Origin: Microbacterium sp. LWH3-1.2
Lineage (GTDB): Bacteria > Actinomycetota > Actinomycetes > Actinomycetales > Microbacteriaceae
Reading direction: 5' to 3'
NCBI RefSeq assembly: GCF_040675855.1
Contig: NZ_JBEGIK010000001.1
Location: 682,001 to 746,000 of the forward strand
DNA length: 64,000 nt
Positions 26,638-33,605 of this stretch are shown here, piece after piece (position 1 is the stretch's first letter; each line of letters starts with the position of its first letter). The notes under the pieces are model-generated. The model ran no database searches. It saw nothing but the letters and a program-made list of their open reading frames with translations, and was not told the DNA's origin. A program made the position numbers and the translations under genes.

Positions 26638-28049
26638 GCGCGCGCGTCATCTCTCTCCGTTCCCCCGCAGACGGCACCGCGCTGGGCGAAGTGCCCATCA
26701 CCTCGGAGGCGGAGGTGCGAGAGGCGAGCCGGCTTGCCGAGGCGACGTACCGCTCGGGCCGCTGGTCGCGACTGGCGCCGCGAGGCCGCGCAGCGGTGCT
26801 CCTGCGCCTGGCCGACCTGATGCAGCGCGACTTGACGCTGCTCGCCCGCCTCGACTGCGAGGATGCCGGCAAGCCCATCACGGAGTGCCTGCAGAACGAC
26901 GTGCCCTCCTCGATCGAGTCGATCCGATGGTTCGCCGAAGCAGTCGACAAGCAGTACGGGCGCACCTCATCGGCGGGCGGAGACGTGCTGGCCTTCACGG
27001 AACGCGAGCCGTTCGGCGTCGTCGCGGCGATCCTGCCGTGGAACTACCCGCTCGCAATGGCGGCGTGGAAGGTCGGACCGGCGCTCGCCGCAGGCAACTC
27101 CCTCATTCTGAAGCCCGCCGACGCGACCCCCAGGTCGGTCCTTCACCTCGCCGACCTCGCCGCGGAGGCCGGCCTTCCGGATGGCGTGCTCCAGGTTCTC
27201 CCGGGCGACGGGCCGACCACGGGTGCCGCCCTCGCCGACGATCCGATCATCGGCGCGCTCTCGTTCACCGGATCGACCACGACCGGACGATCCATCCTGA
27301 TCGCGTCGGCGCGCAGCAACCTCAAGCGGGTCAGCCTCGAGATGGGCGGCAAGAGCCCGCAGATCCTCATGGACGATGCGCTCGCGTTCGGAGACGATCT
27401 GATCGACGGCATGATCGAGTCGGCGTTCCTCACCTCAGGGCAGAACTGCACCGCGGGGTCGCGGATCCTCGTGCACGAGTCCATCCACGACGCGGTCGTC
27501 GAGCGATTCGCCGCCGCGGCAGCGCGGCTGCGCGTGGGGCACCCCGCCGACCCGGCCACCCGACTCGGGCCCGTCATCGACGCTCGCTCGGCCGAACGCA
27601 TCCTCGGTGCGATCGATCAGAGCCGTCGCGAGGGTGCGACCGTGGTCACGGGTGGGAGGGAGGTCGGCATCGCCCCGGGCGGCCACTACCTCTCCCCGAC
27701 CGTGCTCACCGGCATCGCCCCCGACGCCGAGATCACGCAGCAGGAGCTGTTCGGTCCTGTCGTGACCATTCAGTCGTTCCGCACGAGGGCCGAAGCGATC
27801 GAGCACGCCAACGACATCCCGTACGGCCTTGCGGCATCCGTCTGGACGACTCGACTCGACGACGCCCTCGTGCTCGCCCGCGGGGTCGAGGCAGGGCTCA
27901 TCTCGGTCGGCGAGTACAGCGAGGGCGACCTGACGGTGCCCTTCGGCGGCTGGAAGCAGTCCGGCTTCGGCGGAGCCGAGAAGTCGCTGCGAGCCTTCGA
28001 GCAGTGGACCCGCGAGAAATCCGTCTGGATCAGGCACCGCGGGGCATGA
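26634..28049 (+). CDS. NAD(P)-dependent aldehyde dehydrogenase
   Basis: A 471-residue ALDH. The catalytic cysteine is in SGQNCTAGSRI, the general-base glutamate in LEMGGKSPQI, the NAD site in FTGSTTTGRSI and the oxyanion Asn in ILPWNYPLAM. GTG start overlaps the SDR stop. It most resembles the gamma-aminobutyraldehyde/betaine aldehyde dehydrogenase group (EGDLTVPFGGWKQSGFG near the C-terminus), but the operon partner monooxygenase and SDR do not fix a substrate. Last gene of the AraC-controlled operon. Confidence 0.93.
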   Translation: MSARVISLRSPADGTALGEVPITSEAEVREASRLAEATYRSGRWSRLAPRGRAAVLLRLADLMQRDLTLLARLDCEDAGKPITECLQNDVPSSIESIRWFAEAVDKQYGRTSSAGGDVLAFTEREPFGVVAAILPWNYPLAMAAWKVGPALAAGNSLILKPADATPRSVLHLADLAAEAGLPDGVLQVLPGDGPTTGAALADDPIIGALSFTGSTTTGRSILIASARSNLKRVSLEMGGKSPQILMDDALAFGDDLIDGMIESAFLTSGQNCTAGSRILVHESIHDAVVERFAAAAARLRVGHPADPATRLGPVIDARSAERILGAIDQSRREGATVVTGGREVGIAPGGHYLSPTVLTGIAPDAEITQQELFGPVVTIQSFRTRAEAIEHANDIPYGLAASVWTTRLDDALVLARGVEAGLISVGEYSEGDLTVPFGGWKQSGFGGAEKSLRAFEQWTREKSVWIRHRGA

Positions 28050-28065
28050 CAGGAGGCCGTAACTT

Positions 28066-28092
28066 TACCTTACGTATGGTATAGTAATGGCC
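28066..28092 (+). promoter_or_regulatory. Leaderless promoter with overlapping TetR-type operator
   Basis: TATAGT at 28080-28085 is a good -10 hexamer; a start of transcription seven bases later falls exactly on the second in-frame ATG of tetR (28093). The near-palindrome TACCTTACGTATGGTA (28066-28081, seven of eight pairs) overlaps the -10, as a repressor site would. No clear -35 is visible. Confidence 0.5.
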
Positions 28093-28629
28093 ATGAGAAG
28101 CAGTTCCCGCACCGACATCCTGGATGCCGCGGTCCGCGTGGTGAACGCGGCCGGCGGCATCGACATCACCTACGAGTCGGTCTCTCGCGAGGCCGGACTC
28201 ACCAAAGCCGGTCTGATGTATCACTTCCCCACGAAGGATGCGCTCATGATCGGCGTCATCGAGCACGTGGTCGATCGCTGGCAGGCCGAGCTCCTCGGCG
28301 TGCTCGGTCGCCCGCTCGAGGAATCGACGCTCACGGAACGAGTGCGCGCCTTCGTGGTCTTCGCCAGCGAGGGCGGCGTGACGCAGGGCGAGTTCACGGT
28401 GTTCGCCGAGGCAGTGCGCCGGCCTCTCCTGGCGGCTCCGTGGCTGACGTATCTGAAGACATGGTTCGGCTTCGGGCAATCCGATGACGAGACGGGCGTG
28501 CTGACGGCATGGCTCGCTGCGAACGGGCTCTGGATCGCCGAAGCCACGGGCATCCTGGAGGTCTCCGATGCGCAGCGCGCTTCCCTGGTCGCACGTCTCG
28601 AAGCGCTGATCGGGGAGGAGACCGCGTGA
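28087..28629 (+). CDS. TetR-family regulator
   Basis: A 180-residue TetR protein with N-terminal HTH (SSRTDILDAAVRVVNAAGGIDITYESVSREAGLTKAGLMYHFPTKDALM) and a C-terminal TetR_C domain. ATG 28087 and ATG 28093 are both in frame; the promoter geometry favours a leaderless message from 28093. The stop overlaps the first SMR gene (GTGA), so it probably autoregulates and controls the two-subunit efflux pump that follows. Confidence 0.92.
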   Translation: MAMRSSSRTDILDAAVRVVNAAGGIDITYESVSREAGLTKAGLMYHFPTKDALMIGVIEHVVDRWQAELLGVLGRPLEESTLTERVRAFVVFASEGGVTQGEFTVFAEAVRRPLLAAPWLTYLKTWFGFGQSDDETGVLTAWLAANGLWIAEATGILEVSDAQRASLVARLEALIGEETA

Positions 28630-28970
28630 GGAATTGGCTCATCCTCGCGGCCGCCATCGTGCTCGAAGTCACCGCGACGCTCGCGCTCCGGGCGGCCATC
28701 GAACAGCCGTGGTGGGCGATCCTGACCGTCGCCGGCTACGTCGGCGCCTTCGTCGCGCTCTCCCTCCTGCTGCGCCTCGGCGCGAAGATCGGGATCGTGT
28801 ACGGCATCTGGGCGGCATCCGGTGTCGTGCTCACCGCGGTCATCGCCGCCGTCCTGTTCGGCGAACCGCTCACCCTGGCGATCGGCATCGGCATCGCCCT
28901 CGTCATCGGCGGCGTCCTGCTGGTCGAGACCGGACACGCCCGCCCCAGCGCCCAAGGAGAGATCCGATGA
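28626..28970 (+). CDS. SMR efflux protein, subunit 1 of a pair
   Basis: A 114-residue small multidrug resistance protein with four helices and the essential membrane Glu in the first helix (IVLEVTATLAL, Glu14). The GIVYGIWAASGVVLTAVIAAVLFGE segment is a family hallmark. It is immediately followed by, and overlaps, a second SMR gene. Paired SMRs usually work as heterodimers (as YkkC/YkkD) exporting cationic drugs or guanidinium-like compounds; the substrate here is unknown. Confidence 0.92.
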   Translation: MRNWLILAAAIVLEVTATLALRAAIEQPWWAILTVAGYVGAFVALSLLLRLGAKIGIVYGIWAASGVVLTAVIAAVLFGEPLTLAIGIGIALVIGGVLLVETGHARPSAQGEIR

Positions 28971-29290
28971 CCTGGCTCATCCTCGCCGGCGCGATCCTGA
29001 CCGAAGTCGCGGCCACGCTCTCGCTCCGCGCCTCCGAAGGGCTGCGGAAGAAGCGATGGATCGCCCCGGTCGCCCTCTTCTACATCGCCGCGTTCTCGCT
29101 GCTCACCATCGCTCTCGCAGAAGGGATGCCGGTCGGCATCGCGTATGGGATCTGGGCCGCGTCCGGCGTCGCGCTGACCGCCGTCGGCGCCCGGGTGTTC
29201 TTCAAGGAACGGCTCACCTGGCGGATGACGGCCGGGATCGCGCTCATTGCAGTCGGCGTTCTCGTGATCGAGCTCGGAACCCATGGCTGA
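28967..29290 (+). CDS. SMR efflux protein, subunit 2 of a pair
   Basis: A 107-residue SMR protein with four helices, the membrane Glu in the first helix (ILTEVAATLSL, Glu13) and the GIAYGIWAASGVALTAVGARVFFKE motif. It overlaps the first SMR gene by four bases (ATGA). The charge of its loops differs from subunit 1 (KKRW and KERLTWR basic segments), in line with opposite membrane orientation in a heterodimeric pump, though this is inferred. Confidence 0.92.
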   Translation: MTWLILAGAILTEVAATLSLRASEGLRKKRWIAPVALFYIAAFSLLTIALAEGMPVGIAYGIWAASGVALTAVGARVFFKERLTWRMTAGIALIAVGVLVIELGTHG

Positions 29291-29439
29291 CGCGAAGCCG
29301 GCTTCGGATGCGCCCAGACCTCGGTCTCCACGCGCGCCGGCTGCAGGTGTGACGACACGGCTCGACACCGCGCTCGAGCCCGGGCCGGTCGATCGGCCGA
29401 GCCTCGCTGGCGAAGCCCAGAGACGAGTACCGTAGTCGC

Positions 29440-29874
29440 ATGGGCGTGGACGTGTCTACCGAGGCGGTCATCGCCCGGCCCCGACACGAGGTCGCCGAGA
29501 TCGCGTGCGACCCCGATCAGGCGACGAGCTGGTACGCGAACATCCTGGCGGTCGCATGGAAGACCCCCGGGCCCCTCCGGATCGGCACCCGCCTCGAATT
29601 CACCGCGAAGTTCCTCGGACGGCGGCTCGTCTACACCTACGAAGTCGTCGACCACGTACCCGACGAGCGATTCGTCATGCGGACGGCAGACGGCCCGTTT
29701 CCCATGGAGACCACCTACGAATTCGAGGATGCCGCGGACGGCGCGACGCTCATGCGCCTGCGCAACCGTGGCGACCCCAGCGGCTTCGCCAAAGTCACCG
29801 CCCCCTTCATGGAACGCGCAATGCGTTCGGCCAACGAGAAGGACCTGCGCCGGCTCTCGTCGCTCCTCGAGTGA
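29440..29874 (+). CDS. SRPBCC-family protein
   Basis: A 144-residue polyketide-cyclase/START-like (SRPBCC) protein: N-terminal strand VDVSTEAVIARPRHEVAEIACDPDQATSWYAN, then LRIGTRLEFTAKFLGRRLVYTYEVVDHVPDERFVMRTADGPFPMETTYEFE, all typical. These proteins have a ligand-binding pocket; no ligand can be named. It stands alone between the SMR operon and tRNA-Gly. Start chosen at ATG with AGTACCGTAGTC upstream (no strong Shine-Dalgarno). Confidence 0.85.
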   Translation: MGVDVSTEAVIARPRHEVAEIACDPDQATSWYANILAVAWKTPGPLRIGTRLEFTAKFLGRRLVYTYEVVDHVPDERFVMRTADGPFPMETTYEFEDAADGATLMRLRNRGDPSGFAKVTAPFMERAMRSANEKDLRRLSSLLE

Positions 29875-30005
29875 GCCTGCTGAACGATCCGATCAGTCGA
29901 CGACGGCAGCCGAGGTCGGCACGCCGGGTCGCATCCGTTCTGGACCGCCGTCCTGCGGATAGCAGGGGTCGGGCGGCGAGTCGTGTAGATTGTCTTCGAG
30001 GTTCC

Positions 30006-30079
30006 GGGGCTGTAGTTCAATGGCAGAACTTCTGCTTCCCAAGCAGACAGCGCGGGTTCGATTCCCGTCAGCCCCTCCA
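30006..30079 (+). tRNA. tRNA-Gly (anticodon CCC)
   Basis: A complete cloverleaf: 7-bp acceptor stem GGGGCTG/CAGCCCC, D arm GTTC/GAAC, anticodon stem TCTGC/GCAGA with loop TTCCCAA, T arm around GGGTTCGATTCCC, and an encoded CCA at 30077-30079. The anticodon CCC reads glycine GGG codons. Its 3' half is repeated at 33073-33120, marking this gene as an integration site. Confidence 0.95.
30031..30079 (+). repeat. attL-like site: 3' half of tRNA-Gly
   Basis: The 49 bases from the anticodon stem (TCTGCTTCCCAAGCAGACAG…) to the encoded CCA recur at 33073-33120 in the same orientation. This is the usual attachment-site arrangement of tyrosine integrases. Confidence 0.85.
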
Positions 30080-30266
30080 CAGTGTTATCCCCAGGTCTAC
30101 GCTGGAATCACTCCACCGCGACCCCGCCTCCGCCGGTTGCACTCCGCATGCCGCGTGCCATAGGCGTGCCAGTAGCACCCCGAGACTCGCCTCGTGCGCC
30201 TCACGTCGGAGCCCGCGCGCACACTGATAACCTGCCCCCGACGCCCCCTCCAGAAGGACTGGAACC

Positions 30267-30920
30267 ATGGACCCGCTGACCACTCCTCTGTACTCACAGA
30301 GCGAGGTCGCGCGCATCCTCCAACTGCCGCAATCGACCGTCGCTCGGTGGATGCACGGCTACACCACGACCACCGGTCACGAGATGCCGCCGCTCATCGA
30401 CGGCGTGGCGAGCGGCCGCGGCTACCACGTGCCGTTCCTCTCCCTCGCGGAGGCCTACGTCATCGGCTTCCTGAAGACGCAGGGGCTCCGCACGAAGGTG
30501 ATTCGGGATTCGGTTGAGGCCGTCCGCCGCAGGTACGGCATGGAGTACGCCCTCGCCAGCCAGCGGCTGAAGACAGACGGTGCGGACATCATGTGGGAGG
30601 AGATCGAGGGCGACGAGGCGAGCCCGCTCTCTGAGGTTGTGCACGGCCAGGGCGTGTTCCGGGAAGCGCTGGGGGACCGTCTGCGCACCATCACCTACGG
30701 CCAGCGCTACGCAGAGCGCATCGCCATTCCGCTCGGGGACGACGTGCGGATGCTCCTCGACCCCCATCAGTCGTTTGGTCAGCCCACGGTGGCGGGTACG
30801 GGCGTGCGGGTGAGCGACGTGCTCGGACGCCTTCGGGCTGGAGAGCCGCCGGGGAGCATCGCGTACGACTACGACCTGCCGGAGCACACGGTGCACATGC
30901 TCCAGCCACTGGCGGCGTAG
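30267..30920 (+). CDS. Antitoxin-like DNA-binding protein (MerR-like HTH plus DUF433)
   Basis: A 217-residue protein. The N-terminus has a MerR/Xre-like helix-turn-helix (LYSQSEVARILQLPQSTVARWMHGY). The C-terminus is a DUF433-type domain (FGQPTVAGTGVRVSDVLGRLRAGEPPGSIAYDYDLPEHTV), which in other systems is the antitoxin partner of PIN-like toxins. Six bases separate its stop from the next gene, whose product looks PIN-like. Likely neutralises the toxin and represses the operon. The assignment rests on domain resemblance and gene order. Confidence 0.75.
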   Translation: MDPLTTPLYSQSEVARILQLPQSTVARWMHGYTTTTGHEMPPLIDGVASGRGYHVPFLSLAEAYVIGFLKTQGLRTKVIRDSVEAVRRRYGMEYALASQRLKTDGADIMWEEIEGDEASPLSEVVHGQGVFREALGDRLRTITYGQRYAERIAIPLGDDVRMLLDPHQSFGQPTVAGTGVRVSDVLGRLRAGEPPGSIAYDYDLPEHTVHMLQPLAA

Positions 30921-30926
30921 GGCAAC

Positions 30927-31337
30927 GTGACGGCCGGGTCACATCGCTTCTTCATCGACCGAGGCATAGGCGGCAGGATCGTCCCAGACGGTCTGCGAGC
31001 GCGTGGCTGGGAACTGGTCACGATGAACGAGCGGTACGGCCAGGCTGTCGGGGAGGGCATGGACGACCCGGATTGGATAGCAGAGGCAACGGAGCGGGGC
31101 GAGGTCTGCCTGTGCAAAGACGCCGCCATCGCCCGGCGTCCTGCGGAAGCCGCCGCGGTTCGCGCGGCCAGCGCGCGAGTGTTCGCCCTCACGAATGCCA
31201 ACGTCTCCGGTGCGACGAACCTGGAGTGGCTTCTCCGCAACGAGGCGCGCATCTTCCGTCGTGCGGACAAGCCGGGACCCTTCGTGCACGGCGTCTATGC
31301 CGATGACGTGCGTCCGCTTCCGTTGCGGGGTGACTAG
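30927..31337 (+). CDS. PIN-like (DUF5615/VapC45-type) toxin candidate
   Basis: A 136-residue protein starting at GTG 30927. It has acidic residues spaced as in compact PIN-like nucleases: an early D (FFIDRGIGGRIVPDGLR), then MDDPDWIAEATERGEVCLCKDAAIAR in the middle, and a later N/D region (ALTNANVSG). Such proteins pair with DUF433 antitoxins and are proposed RNases. The stop codon overlaps, on the other strand, the stop of the decayed integrase. Nuclease activity is inferred. Confidence 0.65.
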   Translation: MTAGSHRFFIDRGIGGRIVPDGLRARGWELVTMNERYGQAVGEGMDDPDWIAEATERGEVCLCKDAAIARRPAEAAAVRAASARVFALTNANVSGATNLEWLLRNEARIFRRADKPGPFVHGVYADDVRPLPLRGD

Positions 31338-32160
31338 CGCGTCCCGCTGGTGAGCCTGGGCCGACTCACGTGCCCGTTCGCGGGCGTGCTGATGCGGCGG
31401 GGGCTCAGGACAAGGGCATCCATCGCCTCAGCCAGAACAGCGTTCCGCTCCTCCGCGGCGTGCTGGTAGATGAGCGCAGCCCGCGCGGTGCGGTGCACAG
31501 CGCGGGCCATCAGTTCGCGGGCAGTGCCTCCAGCCTGGGCGGCCGCGGTGAGCCCGGCGTGCCGGAGGTCGTGCACGTGGAACTGGCCCAGCCCGACGCC
31601 GCGCGCCGCCTTCCGCCAGGCGTGCCCAGCGCGTTCGCGGTGATGGCCTGGCCGTCCCGGCGGGGGAACAGCGGCGACTTCGGGAACCCCGTCGTGCTGA
31701 CCAGGTGGGCCTCTACCTCCGCGGCGATGCTGGGCGCGAGCACCACCGTCCGCGCCTCCCCGTCTTCGTGGGCGTGATGGTGGCGTGCCCGCGGACGTAG
31801 ATGCGCTGCCGCTCCACCCGCAGGGCCCCGTTCGCGTAGTCACCGCGCTCCAGCGCCTCCAATTCCCCCACCCGCAGGTGCGCGCCAAACGCCACTCGCA
31901 CGGGCAGGTGCCACTTCTCCGGCATGGCCCCGACGATGGCGGCCAGATGCTCCGGCGACAGGTACGGCCGCTCAGGGTCGTTGACTTGTCCGGCCCCCTC
32001 GATCTGGCAGGGGTTCTCGCTGATGAGCCGGTCCTTGACGGCGGCGTTGAGGATGGTGCGGAGGAGACTGTACGCCTGACGGAGCCGGGCCTCTCCGGTG
32101 GCACCGGGACGGTTCTTCACGGCCTTCGCGAGCGCCTTGCCCGGATGCCGCAAGCCCGCC
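31334..32160 (-). pseudogene. Tyrosine-recombinase integrase, frameshifted and truncated
   Basis: Three reading frames in series give one integrase. From about 32160 to 31762: core-binding helix region and box I (AFGAHLRVGELEALERGDY with catalytic Arg). Frame change near 31756-31761, where one G is missing from a G run. Then VVLAPSIAAEVEAHLVST to about 31627. A second one-base loss near 31621-31627 leads to box II with HDLRHAGL and the tyrosine segment RAALIYQHAAEERN. All catalytic boxes remain, but the two shifts and loss of the arm-binding N-terminus should abolish function. Sequencing error in homopolymers is an alternative for the shifts, not for the truncation. Confidence 0.8.
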
Positions 32161-32279
32161 ACCGGCTGGATGCTCTGGGGCACCCCCTGATCGACGGGGA
32201 TCGGGTGCACATCGACGTGCCCGGCTCGCAGGGCGGCATCCCGCGGATGCTGGAGGACCTGGAGCGAGTCCCCGCGTAG
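32150..32279 (+). pseudogene. 3' fragment of an unknown gene next to integrase breakpoint
   Basis: In the plus strand, the last ~40 codons before the TAG at 32277 (HPLIDGDRVHIDVPGSQGG… ending LERVPA) have protein-like composition, whereas upstream in that frame is merely the antisense of the integrase. The junction coincides with the lost N-terminus of the integrase, suggesting a deletion that fused two genes. I do not recognise the product. Confidence 0.3.
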
Positions 32280-32412
32280 ACGGTTCACCCCACAGATTGG
32301 GGGCCCTTCCGGTGGTTGAGGGATGGCATCGGGGCCGCCCCATCTTCATGCCCGCCGCGCGCCGACGTATGAACCCCATGTCGGAGCCCTCTGGAGCCGC
32401 CAGCGCGCCCCA

Positions 32413-32880
32413 TCATTCCTCAGTCTTGGCGAGGGGTCTCCGAACGACGGAGATGACGAGCGCGACGGAGCCTGCCAGGAGACACACTGCGTTGGTCATG
32501 AACATCACAATGACCGGCGGAGAGAGCACGCCTTCATTCCGCGCGAGGACGACAAGCATCGACAACAGGCTAACGACCACGACGAACACGGCTCCGGCGA
32601 CAGAAAGCGGCGCATGGCCCCGCTTGACGACGAGCCGTACAGCGACCGCAACGAGCAACAGGCAGATCACCGCGGCGCAGGCGACGACCCATAAGGCGGA
32701 CTCGTCGGGAGTCGCGCGGAACCGGCTCGACTTCCCGCCGAGGCTGGCCGGGAACATCGCCAGAGATGCGACGGGGATCAGCCAGGAGGCAAGATTGAAC
32801 ACCGGGTCGCCTCGACGGATGGCGGGTTGGTGCTTGTCACGCCACTGCCGTCGCGACAGGTCGGCGTCCCCGTTAGTCAC
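32413..32880 (-). CDS. Hypothetical membrane protein, four helices, in the island
   Basis: A 155-residue protein with four hydrophobic segments (about residues 30-45, 62-83, 92-112 and 124-146) and a polar, charged N-terminus (TNGDADLSRRQWRDKHQ). Third codon positions are less G/C-rich than in the chromosomal genes (several AAG/TCG/CGA/AAC mixtures), in line with foreign origin. No family recognised. Start ATG near the right end of the element, between the integrase remnant and attR. Confidence 0.6.
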   Translation of the reverse strand: MTNGDADLSRRQWRDKHQPAIRRGDPVFNLASWLIPVASLAMFPASLGGKSSRFRATPDESALWVVACAAVICLLLVAVAVRLVVKRGHAPLSVAGAVFVVVVSLLSMLVVLARNEGVLSPPVIVMFMTNAVCLLAGSVALVISVVRRPLAKTEE

Positions 32881-33072
32881 TGGAGGCGGTCCCGCACTGT
32901 GACCCGAGCGGTGCGAGGGTCCCCAGTGGTCTCCATGGCATGCCCCGAGCGTACATTTTGGCGTGCCAGACTCGTGCCACTAGCACTCATCACGTGCCAC
33001 AACTCAGCACCACCAGACACCATGAAAGGAGTCGGGCGACCCGCCATTCTGCGGGAGTCAGGGCGCCAGCAA

Positions 33073-33120
33073 TCTGCTTCCAAGCAGACAGCGCGGGTTC
33101 GATTCCCGTCAGCCCCTCCA
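33073..33120 (+). repeat. attR-like site: displaced tRNA-Gly 3' half
   Basis: Forty-eight bases identical to 30031-30079 except that the anticodon loop has lost one C (CTTCCAAG against CTTCCCAAG). No D arm or acceptor 5' strand precedes it, so it cannot make a tRNA. It marks the right border of the element. Confidence 0.85.
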
Positions 33121-33123
33121 TCC

Positions 33124-33513
33124 ATGTCTCCCGCAATCGCCGCGCACGAGTACTCCCCCTGGGAGTTCTGGAGCGAGGCGAGTCCCTCCGAACGCGAGGT
33201 GCAGCTGGTCCTCCAGCAGATCGTCGCCGGCCGCCCCGACCACGAGCTGGGCAAGCAGTGCCTCCTCTCCGAGCTCGCTGAGATCGACAACGACTCGCTG
33301 CGCCTCGGCGACCGCACGTATGTCGCAGCGGGCGCCTCCCTTACGGCGACCTCCGCGCCGGCGCCGGCTGCAGCAGCCCGAGGCTCCGCAAGCGACCCCA
33401 CAGGGCCCGCGGATACGGCAGGCGTGCCGAGTCGTACTCGTCGGCGCCCTCCTCGAAGTGCGCTCCACCCGCCACACGGCGAGAGCAGCCCCGCTCGCAC
33501 GCGCCGGCGATGA
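33124..33513 (+). CDS. Hypothetical protein at the island border, possibly broken
   Basis: The frame from ATG 33124 starts with convincing protein sequence (AAHEYSPWEFWSEASPSERE, then QIVAGRPDHELGKQCLLSELAEIDNDSLRLGDRTYVAAGA) for about 70 residues. After about 33340 it turns into Ala/Arg/Ser-rich sequence that is the antisense of a better-looking minus-strand frame, so the 3' part is doubtful. It lies four bases past the attR repeat and may be the broken chromosomal gene or a gene end. Not recognised. Confidence 0.35.
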   Translation: MSPAIAAHEYSPWEFWSEASPSEREVQLVLQQIVAGRPDHELGKQCLLSELAEIDNDSLRLGDRTYVAAGASLTATSAPAPAAAARGSASDPTGPADTAGVPSRTRRRPPRSALHPPHGESSPARTRRR

Positions 33514-33580
33514 AGCGACGCCCCCACGGCGCACGTGAGTACTTGCGGATGCCGCGGCGGGCAGCATCCGTGACGATCAC
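33341..33580 (-). CDS. Small hypothetical protein, 79 aa
   Basis: From GTG 33580 the minus strand gives 79 residues with authentic-looking composition (RGIRKYSRAPWGRRFIAGAC, HFEEGADEYDSARLPYPRALWGRL). It is short, Arg-rich and has no strong ribosome-binding site, so it is uncertain. It overlaps the doubtful 3' part of the frame at 33124. Divergent from the RlaP-type gene at 33606 with 25 bases between starts. No family recognised. Confidence 0.4.
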   Translation of the reverse strand: MIVTDAARRGIRKYSRAPWGRRFIAGACERGCSRRVAGGAHFEEGADEYDSARLPYPRALWGRLRSLGLLQPAPARRSP

Positions 33581-33605
33581 GGCGTCGCGCGAGTAGGGTC
33601 GAGCG

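Larger units (their letters stand above)
30031..33120. mobile_element. Decayed integrative element at tRNA-Gly
   Basis: About 3.1 kb bounded by direct repeats of the tRNA-Gly 3' half. It contains a toxin-antitoxin-like pair, a frameshifted and N-terminally truncated tyrosine integrase pointing away from the tRNA's strand, and a small membrane protein. No replication, transfer or phage structural genes are present, so this is a remnant that the TA pair may have helped to retain. Confidence 0.75.

Noticed and set aside
33073..33120. Second tRNA-Gly gene
   Set aside because: Only the 3' half is present, with a base missing in the anticodon loop and no acceptor 5' strand; it is an attachment-site remnant.
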